Origin: CAG-390 sp964522215
Lineage (GTDB): Bacteria; Bacillota; Clostridia; Oscillospirales; CAG-272
DNA: 32,476 bases
NCBI GenBank assembly: GCA_964522215.1
Contig: CAZFVR010000019.1
Coordinates: 1-32,476, forward strand
Reading direction: 5' to 3'
This document shows, one piece after another, positions 15,968 to 22,830 of this stretch; positions within the stretch are counted from its first letter, which is position 1, and each line of letters opens with the position of its first letter. The notes under the pieces are model-generated. The model saw only the letters and a program-made list of their open reading frames with translations. It was not told where the DNA came from and did no database searches. Made by a program: the position numbers and the translations under genes.

Positions 15968-16630
15968 TTACCATTCCGCATGCGCCGAACGCCTCTTGCC
16001 TTTTGCTATCACCTGTTTCTTCGGCTGTCGGGTGTCCAAAAGACCAAAACCATCCGCGGCCATATTCTGCATGCGCCGCCACTCGCGCGCGCTGTATTTT
16101 TTGATACCGCGCTCACGCACACACCTTGCAATCAACGCCGTGCACCGTTCTATCATTCTCCGTGACCACCGAAGGATCCTGCAAAGCGGATAGAAAAGAT
16201 ATGCCACCGCCACACGGACAGCAAATATCAAAAGCTCGCCGCACGCGCGGGTCAGTCGTCCCAGCGTTTTTCGCCAAGCTAATGCCCCAAAAAGGCTTGC
16301 AAGTATACCGCCCAAACGGAACACACCATCATCCACCGCGTAGAACACGCACATCTGCGCCGCCGCCCACGCAAGCGGCAGTGAAAGGTCTGCTAAAAAC
16401 GCTATCGGCAGTATGCACCGCCGTGCCACGCCCCGCCGCTCTCCGATAACTCCGATAAGCGGGAACGAGCGCCGATACAGCGCCGCCGTTTTGCCAACTT
16501 CACCGCCGCGACGGCAGGCTGCGCGAAGCAGAAAGATAAGATCAAGTATGATCCCCGCCGCCACTCCAAGCAGTGCCGATGCCAACAGCATGCACGCCTG
16601 CGTGCGCGGTGAGATCTTCATAACATCCAT
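15968..16630 (-). CDS. yabQ: Spore cortex biosynthesis protein YabQ
   Basis: A 220-residue polytopic membrane protein of the YabQ family, which in B. subtilis is needed for spore cortex formation and locates to the outer forespore membrane. Hydrophobic segments are at about 12-35, 70-92 and 96-120, with another near 135-150. A long, very basic C-terminal cytosolic tail follows (about 155-220). Sequence similarity within this family is low, so the call rests on membrane layout plus position between yabP and divIC. Its ATG follows the yabP stop codon with no intervening base, implying translational coupling. Confidence 0.85.
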   Translation of the reverse strand: MDVMKISPRTQACMLLASALLGVAAGIILDLIFLLRAACRRGGEVGKTAALYRRSFPLIGVIGERRGVARRCILPIAFLADLSLPLAWAAAQMCVFYAVDDGVFRLGGILASLFGALAWRKTLGRLTRACGELLIFAVRVAVAYLFYPLCRILRWSRRMIERCTALIARCVRERGIKKYSAREWRRMQNMAADGFGLLDTRQPKKQVIAKGKRRSAHAEW

Positions 16631-16960
16631 TTAACGTCCAAAGAGGCGGCGCTTGCGCGGCGCACTCTCCTTTGGCTCGTCGTCATAAAAGATACCGCAA
16701 ATATTGCCGTCAATCGACAAAATGCCGCGTTCGGTATCAAATGTGCCTATATGAAGCTCAGAGCCGTCCACCGTCAGCTCGCCGCAAACGGTAGCTGCGG
16801 TAACACTGCCCTCGTCAAAGCTTATCAGCTCGCTGACACCGCTGATATTCATGCTCCGTCTGCCCCTTATGGCGATCTCATGTGCCGCGCTCGCTCTGTC
16901 AGCCTGCGCTGCGCTCTTTTTTATTTCACCGACGCCGATACTATTGCCGTTACCATTCAT
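16631..16960 (-). CDS. yabP: Sporulation protein YabP
   Basis: A 109-residue protein of the YabP/YqfC family, required with YabQ for spore cortex assembly. After a polar N-terminal extension (1-30), the family core is visible: RRSMNISGVSELISFDEGSV (about 34-53), then LTVDGSELHIGTFDTERGIL and a closing IDGNICGIFY. The C-terminus is basic (KRRLFGR). Strong ribosome binding site GGGGGG 4 nt before the ATG. Followed without a gap by yabQ. In B. subtilis the gene is expressed in the mother cell under sigma-E; I cannot identify a sigma-E promoter here with confidence. Confidence 0.9.
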   Translation of the reverse strand: MNGNGNSIGVGEIKKSAAQADRASAAHEIAIRGRRSMNISGVSELISFDEGSVTAATVCGELTVDGSELHIGTFDTERGILSIDGNICGIFYDDEPKESAPRKRRLFGR

Positions 16961-17035
16961 AGTGCCCCCCGCAGATACTAGTTTGATTCATAAGAATATA
17001 TGCAAAGGTGCGAATGTATATGACGGCGCGGCAGG

Positions 17036-17281
17036 TCACTGGCTGATTATTTCGTACATATCCGAGGCGTCTGCCTTGCCAACATGCTCGCGCACATCGA
17101 GCACGCGAAAGACCAGCTGGCGTTGACCAAAGGATACCGTAACGGTATCCCCCTCCTTAACATCATAGGATGCCTTGGCGACCTTGCCGTTTACGGAGAT
17201 ATGCCCCGCATCGCACGCATCGTTTGCCACGGTGCGCCGCTTAATAACGCGGGAGACCTTAAGGTATTTATCAAGTCGCAT
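17036..17281 (-). CDS. rqcP: S4-domain RNA-binding protein RqcP (YabO)
   Basis: An 81-residue S4-domain protein. In B. subtilis RqcP works with RqcH on stalled 50S-peptidyl-tRNA complexes to add alanine tails in ribosome-associated quality control. The S4 motif begins at the N-terminus (MRLDKYLKVSRVIKRRTVA) and continues through GHISVNGKVAKASYDVKEGD. I use ATG 17281, preceded by GAGG at 11 nt; the frame is open further upstream to 17377, but that part lies over a promoter and has no start signals. A consensus promoter is at 17324-17352. Position between mazG and yabP matches the Bacillus yabN-yabO-yabP order. Confidence 0.93.
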   Translation of the reverse strand: MRLDKYLKVSRVIKRRTVANDACDAGHISVNGKVAKASYDVKEGDTVTVSFGQRQLVFRVLDVREHVGKADASDMYEIISQ

Positions 17282-17323
17282 TGTATTGTTATCCTCTGCC
17301 CGATTTTTCGGGTATATATTTTT

Positions 17324-17352
17324 ATTATACTTTGTTTTGGAGTGCGATTCAA
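17324..17352 (-). promoter_or_regulatory. Promoter of rqcP-yabP-yabQ-divIC
   Basis: On the minus strand TTGAAT (17352-17347), 17-nt spacer, TATAAT (17329-17324). The leader contains a short CCCGA/TCGGG hairpin (17299-17312) between the -10 box and the ribosome binding site. It lies just downstream of mazG, so the cluster has at least one internal promoter. Confidence 0.75.
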
Positions 17353-17389
17353 TACCGCAAGTGCCGCAAAAGCACATTTTACAATTTGT

Positions 17390-18208
17390 TCACACTTTTT
17401 GATGCTTGATGCGATCCCATATCCCATCAAGCTCTGCCATCGTCATCTCGTTTGGATGCCGCCCCTGTTTTTCAGCCTCGCGCTCCACCACCTCAAAGCG
17501 ATCGATAAACTTATTCACAGCGTGGGTCAGCGCCAGCTCGCTGTCAACCCCGGTCTTGCGGGCAAGACTCGTGACAGTTAAGAGCAGATCACCGATCTCC
17601 TCCTCAATATCATCCTGCGAGCCGCCGCGTATGGCCTCCGCCACCTCGTCCGTTTCCTCACGCAGCTTAGCAAGGACTGCATCTGCATCGTCAAAATCAA
17701 AAAACGGTGCTTTTTTGCCCACCTTTTGAGCGCGCATGAGTGCGGGCAGTGCCGGCGGCACGGCGCGAAGCTTGGAGGTAAGGGTATCGCGATGCTTTTC
17801 GGTGCTTTTGATCTGCTCCCAGTTTTTCAGCACCTCATCTGTCGTCTCCGCATTTACATTACCGAAAATGTGCGGGTGACGATGGATAAGCTTTTCGCAG
17901 ATGTCGTTTGCCACATCATTTATTGTAAACTCGCCGTCCTCTGCGGCGATCTGTGCGTGAAACACCACCTGAAGGAGTACGTCACCAAGTTCTTCGCGCA
18001 TAAGGACCGGGTCTTTGTTGTCTATCGCCTCAATCACCTCGTATGTCTCCTCGATAAAGCTCCCGCGAATGCTCTCGTGTGTCTGCTCGCGATCCCACGG
18101 ACAGCCATCCTCGGCACGCAAAAGCTCATGTATCTTGCAAAGATCGGCAAATGTATATGTACCGGGCTTTTTTTCGACCAGATATTTGATATCTTCCTGA
18201 TGTGTCAT
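17390..18208 (-). CDS. mazG: Nucleoside triphosphate pyrophosphohydrolase MazG
   Basis: House-cleaning enzyme that hydrolyses (d)NTPs to monophosphates and pyrophosphate. The 272-residue protein has the typical two MazG domains. The first carries EETYEVIEAI followed by EELGD, the second EETDEVAEAI followed by EEIGD, each giving the EExxE...ExxD metal-binding pattern. HPHIFG and DREQTHESIRGSFIEETYE are family signatures. The tetrapyrrole methylase domain fused to MazG in B. subtilis YabN is absent, so this is the MazG-only form. Ribosome binding site AGGA about 10 nt before the ATG. It lies between yabM and rqcP as in Bacillus. Confidence 0.95.
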   Translation of the reverse strand: MTHQEDIKYLVEKKPGTYTFADLCKIHELLRAEDGCPWDREQTHESIRGSFIEETYEVIEAIDNKDPVLMREELGDVLLQVVFHAQIAAEDGEFTINDVANDICEKLIHRHPHIFGNVNAETTDEVLKNWEQIKSTEKHRDTLTSKLRAVPPALPALMRAQKVGKKAPFFDFDDADAVLAKLREETDEVAEAIRGGSQDDIEEEIGDLLLTVTSLARKTGVDSELALTHAVNKFIDRFEVVEREAEKQGRHPNEMTMAELDGIWDRIKHQKV

Positions 18209-18262
18209 GCTTTCGTCTTCCTTTATTTTATTCTTTTTTAGTCTGATTTTATTTTATCGGAT

Positions 18263-20089
18263 CTATTGTTGAACATCCGTCCTCGGCATGATGCGCCGAA
18301 GGATGCGGGCTATGCGCTCACCGCCGGGCAGGGCGGCGACATCCGCCTCCTCCACCGCCCGCCATGCGACCGCCGACGGGATGTAGAGCAGCACCGCCAC
18401 GGCAATGGCCGCCAAGAGAGGCAAAACTCTGCCGCCTATCATGCGCAGTACGACAGCATATACCGCCACAGCGGCGGCAACGGCTATAGCTGATGCCGCG
18501 ATCACACGCAATATGCGGGAGGGGGAGAGAGTCTCCCCTGCTCTGCTGCCGGCATATTTGCGCATGAATACGAGATTGAGCGCCGTGACCGTCGCACCGC
18601 ACAAAAGCGTGCTGATGGGTGCGCCGAATGCGCCGATACTTGAGCCGACCAGGATATATTCCGATGCGGCCTTGACCACCGTGCCTGCAATAATGGATAT
18701 GATGGGAAGCGACGGATGCCCCCATGCCTGCAGTACCGCATTGGTTACTGTGATCAGGCAGGAGGAGACCACGGCGGGCGCGAGCACCGCAAGTAGCGGC
18801 GCGGCGGCAGCTATGGCATCCGCTTGGCTTGGGTAGATAAGGCGGAGGATCGGATCTGCAAATACTGCAAGCCCCAACGCGGCGGGTATTGCGGCGAACA
18901 TTGTAACGCGAAACGCACTGCCAAGCACACGCGTGGCCGAGCGTTCATCCTTTGCCGCCACCGCAGCGGAGACCGCAGGCACGAGCGACATTGCAACCGG
19001 AGTTATAAGGGCGGTTGGCAGATTATAAAGCGGCAGGGCGAGATTTGCATATCCGCTGTACACCGCGACCGCCGCCGAATGCGCCATGCCGCCATCGGTA
19101 AGTCTTGCGGTGATAAGCGCGGTGTCACACAGCCCCGCGATGCTCGTTACCGATGCGCTGACGGTTATCGGGAACGCAAGCCTCAGCATATCGGCGGCTA
19201 TCCGCCGCAGGCCCACGCGGTCCGCAGACAGTCGATAGGTATAGCTGTTTTTTGCATTACTGCGGCGGTGGATCAGCTTTTTTACGGCAAGATATGCCGC
19301 GCCGCCCGCCACACCGATGGTAAGCCCGAATATTGCGGCCGCGGCAGTATCGGGAGCATCCGCCCCGCCGCGTATGGCAATGGTTGCAAGCCCCATGCCG
19401 AGCACGAGCTTTGAAAGCGACTCGATAAGCTGTGATACCGCCGTTGGGAGCATTATCTCATGCCCTTGGAAATACCCGCGCATGGCGCTTGATGCACAGA
19501 TAAAAAACAGTGTTGGCGATATTGCCCGCAATGCCTCGGCAGATCCGGGTATCTCTATCAGCGCGGCAAAAGTATCCGCGCCAATGTAGAGCACCGCGCT
19601 CCCGACCGCTCCTATCGGCAGGAGCATGGCCAACGACACACCGAATATCCTATCCACCCGCCGCCCATCGCCCTCCGCCTTGGCCGCCGCCGTCATCATT
19701 GACAAGGCAACAGGCAGACCGGCGGTTGAGAGGGTCAAAAGGAGTATGTATATATGGTACGCGGAGGAAAAATAGGCCATACCCTCGATACCCACCAAGG
19801 ACATCATTGGGATCTTAAAAACAAGTCCTATCACCTTGGAGATGAGTGTGGAGGCAGAGAGGATCAGCATGCCGCTCATGTATCTGCGTGCGGCCGCGCC
19901 CTCGCCTGCGTGGCTCCGACCCGTCAAACGATCCACCTTTTTGGCATTGATATCGATCCCATCACCGCGTTTTTCTTGATCTTTCAGCTTTCTCCCTCCC
20001 ATCATAAGTAGCCGATCGTAAATTATCGTTTTACGCTCGAGGACCGCGCGGCGGGGATACGCGCGCTTATCACCGCATGTCAAGATCAC
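18263..20089 (-). CDS. yabM: MOP-superfamily lipid/polysaccharide flippase, YabM/SpoVB type
   Basis: A polytopic membrane protein of the MOP flippase superfamily, SpoVB/MurJ branch, probably moving a lipid-linked cell-wall or cortex precursor across the membrane. About 14 hydrophobic segments begin at SGMLILSASTLISKVIGLVF, followed by the family pattern YHIYILLLTLSTAGLPVALS. Assigned as YabM rather than SpoVB by position directly upstream of mazG. The start is uncertain: from GTG 20089 (GGGGAG 11 nt upstream) the protein has 608 residues and a polar N-terminal extension of about 70 residues that is unusual for the family. A start at ATG 20005 or later would give a normal size but lacks an obvious ribosome binding site. 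Confidence 0.88.
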   Translation of the reverse strand: MILTCGDKRAYPRRAVLERKTIIYDRLLMMGGRKLKDQEKRGDGIDINAKKVDRLTGRSHAGEGAAARRYMSGMLILSASTLISKVIGLVFKIPMMSLVGIEGMAYFSSAYHIYILLLTLSTAGLPVALSMMTAAAKAEGDGRRVDRIFGVSLAMLLPIGAVGSAVLYIGADTFAALIEIPGSAEALRAISPTLFFICASSAMRGYFQGHEIMLPTAVSQLIESLSKLVLGMGLATIAIRGGADAPDTAAAAIFGLTIGVAGGAAYLAVKKLIHRRSNAKNSYTYRLSADRVGLRRIAADMLRLAFPITVSASVTSIAGLCDTALITARLTDGGMAHSAAVAVYSGYANLALPLYNLPTALITPVAMSLVPAVSAAVAAKDERSATRVLGSAFRVTMFAAIPAALGLAVFADPILRLIYPSQADAIAAAAPLLAVLAPAVVSSCLITVTNAVLQAWGHPSLPIISIIAGTVVKAASEYILVGSSIGAFGAPISTLLCGATVTALNLVFMRKYAGSRAGETLSPSRILRVIAASAIAVAAAVAVYAVVLRMIGGRVLPLLAAIAVAVLLYIPSAVAWRAVEEADVAALPGGERIARILRRIMPRTDVQQ

Positions 20090-20196
20090 GGATTTTGACA
20101 GCTCCCCACGGCGCGCGGGCTCACACTGCTCGCCTAAAAGTGTTTTTTCGGCGGCAGAGCGGCCAAAAAACGAATTTGATTTTTATATGATGACTT

Positions 20197-20212
20197 TTAC
20201 AATCGACTGTAA
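20197..20212. promoter_or_regulatory. Inverted repeat between hemZ and yabM genes
   Basis: TTACA-N6-TGTAA, perfect 5-bp arms (20197-20201, 20208-20212), in the gap between the hemZ stop and the yabM start. A weak TATAAA box is nearby on the minus strand (around 20181-20186). It is a possible operator for yabM, with no known regulator matched. Confidence 0.3.
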
Positions 20213-20273
20213 GGTGTATGAGAAATAAAAACTCATAAGATTATATTACGCACATGTGGGATTTATTTCTGTC

Positions 20274-21779
20274 TTACGCATTCGGGTCTGAGGGCAGAGG
20301 ATATTCCTCAAAAAATTTGTTTATTCCGTCAAGGAGTTCTCCGCACCTGTTTTCGCGCAGGTACTCATACGGATATTTTGGGTTAAACAGACGGCGTATC
20401 ACCGGGCGACCGCCGCCGACAGGATCAAGCCGAACGAGCTTTGTGACAGCTCCCGCACCTGCCGCCAGGATAGTATGGACCTCCTCCATCATGTAGATGT
20501 TATATCTGCCCTCAAAGCCGTCAAGTGAGAAGCCCACGTTTTCAAAATTACCTACGGTATTTTTTTGCCTGTACATATAATAGGGGGAATATCCCGCCTG
20601 CTGCGCCTTTATCTGCGAATAATCAACGCACTTGCCCACATCTCCGCCGCGGATCGAATATATGCCGGCGTTTTGGCGAAGCTCCGCCGCCTTTTTAACG
20701 CAGAATGTGTGTACGGTGATATTCTCCGGCCGCAGTGCCAAAATGCCATCCATGGTTGCGGAGAAACGCGCAAAGCTATCCCCCGGCAGACCCGCTATGA
20801 GGTCGGTATTAATACATGGAATTCCTGAATCACGCGCCTCCGAATATGCGCGCATAAAATCATCTACCGAGTGCGAGCGGCCTATTCCCGCCAGCACCTC
20901 ACGGCTGAGCGACTGCGGATTTACGCTGATACGGGTAACGCCTGAGTTTGCTATCACACGCAGTTTTTCTGCCGTTATGGTATCGGGACGCCCTGCCTCA
21001 AAGGTGAATTCCTCAAGCGCCGAGATATCCACATTCTCTGCCACGGCGGACAAAAGGCTGTGCGTTTGCTCCGGCGTGAGGATGGACGGCGTTCCGCCGC
21101 CAACGTATACTGTGCGCACGCGCAGTCCCAGCCGCTTTGCCGCGGCGGTCATCTCACGCACGTCCGCGCAGAGCCTTTCAACATACTCCGGTATCAGCGA
21201 AAGCAGTTTTTTTGATGTATAGGAAACAAAGGAGCAATATGCACAGCGCGTTGGGCAAAAGGGTATGGATATGTACAGCGAGCAATCCCCGGGTGCGGGC
21301 TTGCCGATTATCTTTTGCTCGTTGAGCGCGACCTCGGTCGCCAGTGCCGCTTTTTTGGGGAATGCCATATACTGCCCCACCAGCGTTCTTTTAACGCGGG
21401 TCTTGCTCATGCCGCGGGAGAGCATTTCAGTGGCGACCTTTGAGGGTCTCACACCTGTGAGCATGCCCCATGACGGGCGATATTCCACCAAAAGCCCGAG
21501 TGCACCGATGACCGCACCGCCTACCGCAAGCTTTAGCGCGCGTTCGTCAGTCAGAGTATCCTCCCTCAGCTGTGTACGCTCGGCCTCAAACTCGCGCGCG
21601 CCGAGCATGGCACGCGCGTAGGCAGTGTAGCCTACCTCGTTTGATTCAAGTCGGACCCAAAGCTCCGGCTTATCGTCGGCCGGCAACTCTCCCTCTGAGA
21701 AGGTCTCACCCGGGAAGAATATCATGCAAAGCGTTTGTACATAGTAACGGTTTATCTTGCCGTCAAGGTGGATGATCAT
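20274..21779 (-). CDS. hemZ: Radical SAM coproporphyrinogen dehydrogenase-like protein HemZ
   Basis: A 501-residue radical SAM enzyme of the HemN/HemZ family. The [4Fe-4S]/SAM motif CPTRCAYCSF sits near residue 175, unusually far from the N-terminus for HemN but normal for HemZ, which has an extra N-terminal domain (about 1-165, with TGVRPSK). VYVGGGTPS, NTDLIAGLPGD and ENITVHTFCVKKAAELRQ are further family signatures. The annotated reaction is oxygen-independent oxidation of coproporphyrinogen III, but HemZ is common in clostridia without full haem synthesis, and its substrate is not settled. No other haem gene is visible here. Its ATG overlaps the dtd stop codon (ATGA), so the two genes are translationally coupled. 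Confidence 0.9.
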   Translation of the reverse strand: MIIHLDGKINRYYVQTLCMIFFPGETFSEGELPADDKPELWVRLESNEVGYTAYARAMLGAREFEAERTQLREDTLTDERALKLAVGGAVIGALGLLVEYRPSWGMLTGVRPSKVATEMLSRGMSKTRVKRTLVGQYMAFPKKAALATEVALNEQKIIGKPAPGDCSLYISIPFCPTRCAYCSFVSYTSKKLLSLIPEYVERLCADVREMTAAAKRLGLRVRTVYVGGGTPSILTPEQTHSLLSAVAENVDISALEEFTFEAGRPDTITAEKLRVIANSGVTRISVNPQSLSREVLAGIGRSHSVDDFMRAYSEARDSGIPCINTDLIAGLPGDSFARFSATMDGILALRPENITVHTFCVKKAAELRQNAGIYSIRGGDVGKCVDYSQIKAQQAGYSPYYMYRQKNTVGNFENVGFSLDGFEGRYNIYMMEEVHTILAAGAGAVTKLVRLDPVGGGRPVIRRLFNPKYPYEYLRENRCGELLDGINKFFEEYPLPSDPNA

Positions 21780-22246
21780 TGCGCCTCCCCTGCCTTTCCA
21801 AGGAGAATGCGGCTGTCAAGGGTCAGGGTGACCGGGCCGTCGTTTACAAGGGACACCTGCATATCCGCGCCGAATTTTCCGTTGCCAACGGGGATTCCCG
21901 CGGCGGCGATATGAGCAGAAAAATGCTCGTATAGCCGCTTGGCATCGTCAGGCGCGGCCGCACCTATATAGCTTGGGCGGTTACCGTGCCTGTAATCGGC
22001 AAGGAGCGTAAAGTTTGAGACCACAAGCACACCGCCCCCAACATCGATAAGCGAACGATTCATCTTACCTGTACCGTCCTCAAATATACGAAGCTTGGCT
22101 ATTTTTTCGGCAAGGACTTCAGCATCGCGCGTGCAGTCACCGGCCGCCACTCCGAGTAGTATTAGCATTCCTCTGCCGCACCTGCCGCAAACGGTCCCGT
22201 CTACCTCGACCGTGGCTGTTGATACGCGCTGTATTACTGCGATCAT
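21776..22246 (-). CDS. dtd: D-aminoacyl-tRNA deacylase
   Basis: Removes D-amino acids and mischarged glycine from tRNA. The 156-residue length is typical. Signatures are MIAVIQRVSTATVEVDG at the N-terminus, SNFTLLADYRHGNRPSY (usually SQFTL) and the active-site NDGPVTLTLDS, which holds the Gly-cisPro pair. Ribosome binding site GGAG 7 nt before the ATG. In many Firmicutes dtd directly follows rel; here a 584-bp repeat-bearing gap separates them. A weak promoter-like pair (TTGTAC, AATAAT) lies about 20-45 bases upstream, so the dtd-hemZ pair may have its own transcription start. Confidence 0.95.
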   Translation of the reverse strand: MIAVIQRVSTATVEVDGTVCGRCGRGMLILLGVAAGDCTRDAEVLAEKIAKLRIFEDGTGKMNRSLIDVGGGVLVVSNFTLLADYRHGNRPSYIGAAAPDDAKRLYEHFSAHIAAAGIPVGNGKFGADMQVSLVNDGPVTLTLDSRILLGKAGEAQ

Positions 22247-22319
22247 TTTGACTCTCCAAATTTATTATTTCCGCGCCGAGCACGCGTACAATGTAATATC
22301 TAAAACTTAACGATTCCCC

Positions 22320-22440
22320 GTCACGCTTTTGCGTGCCACTCACCGCGGCTCGGTCACGCTCGGACACTGACAGCCCACCGGACTGTCAGTCACTCTCCTC
22401 GCGCCGCTTCGCCACCTTCCACAGCACTTGGGAGGCTTTT
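22320..22440 (-). repeat. REP-like interspersed element, copy A (inverted)
   Basis: Read on the minus strand it starts AAAGCCTCCC, passes through GGAAGGTGGCGAAGCGGCG and GAGGAGAG, then a hairpin ACTGACAG/CTGTCAGT (22366-22373 and 22383-22390) and a CACGC/GCGTG hairpin. The AAAGCCTCCC...GGAGGTGGC...GAGG layout resembles high-copy intergenic repeats that I recall from Faecalibacterium and relatives. Identity as a repeat family is from memory; only two relatives are visible in this window. Confidence 0.5.
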
Positions 22441-22542
22441 TTGTTAGTGCAAACATAGTGCCAAGCCATTAGAAAACTGTAGATATCAAAATATCAAGAT
22501 CTTGCCTTCTATATGTCTATAAGTCAAGGTCCGGGCTCTCCG

Positions 22543-22590
22543 AGCCTTCCCCCGGCGGGGGCGTCAGCGGAGCGGTGGATGAGGTGGGCT
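22543..22590 (+). repeat. REP-like interspersed element, copy B
   Basis: Begins GAGCCTTCCCCCGGCGGGGG and continues GTCAGCGGAGCGGTGGATGAGGTGG, the same overall pattern as copy A (GCCT-C-run, short hairpin, GGTGG/GAGG motif) but in the opposite orientation about 100 bases away. The CCCCC-GG-type core can form a hairpin. Confidence 0.5.
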
Positions 22591-22830
22591 GTGAACTATG
22601 AAAATGCCGTCTATATTAGGAGCACACTCCATGTGGGAGCGGGAGCGTAGCGCCTGTGGGATCATTCGATATGATGATTGGTGGTGCTGAAAAGTAAAGT
22701 TTTAGTTGTTACAACGTACTCGGGGCACCCCCGCCGTACTCTGCACTTTATTTTTTCTTTATTTTTTCTTTGTTTTTATATTATTTCGTCGATTCTTTTT
22801 GTTTTGCCGCCTTGAAAGCTATCGCACCTA

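Larger units (their letters stand above)
22247..22830. other. Gap between rel and dtd filled with repeat relics
   Basis: 584 bases without a gene inside an otherwise conserved rel-dtd pair. It holds two oppositely oriented REP-like elements (described separately), several small hairpins (CACGC/GCGTG at 22322-22335, ATCAT/ATGAT near 22661-22675), a CGGGG/CCCCG hairpin near 22720-22732 and then a T-rich tract with a duplicated TTATTTTTTCTT block (about 22748-22772). Base composition shifts abruptly within it. No ribosome binding site or protein-like frame was seen. Confidence 0.6.

Noticed and set aside
22247..22830. CRISPR array in the repeat-rich gap
   Set aside because: The repeats are only two, inverted and imperfect, without regular spacers; no cas genes are nearby.
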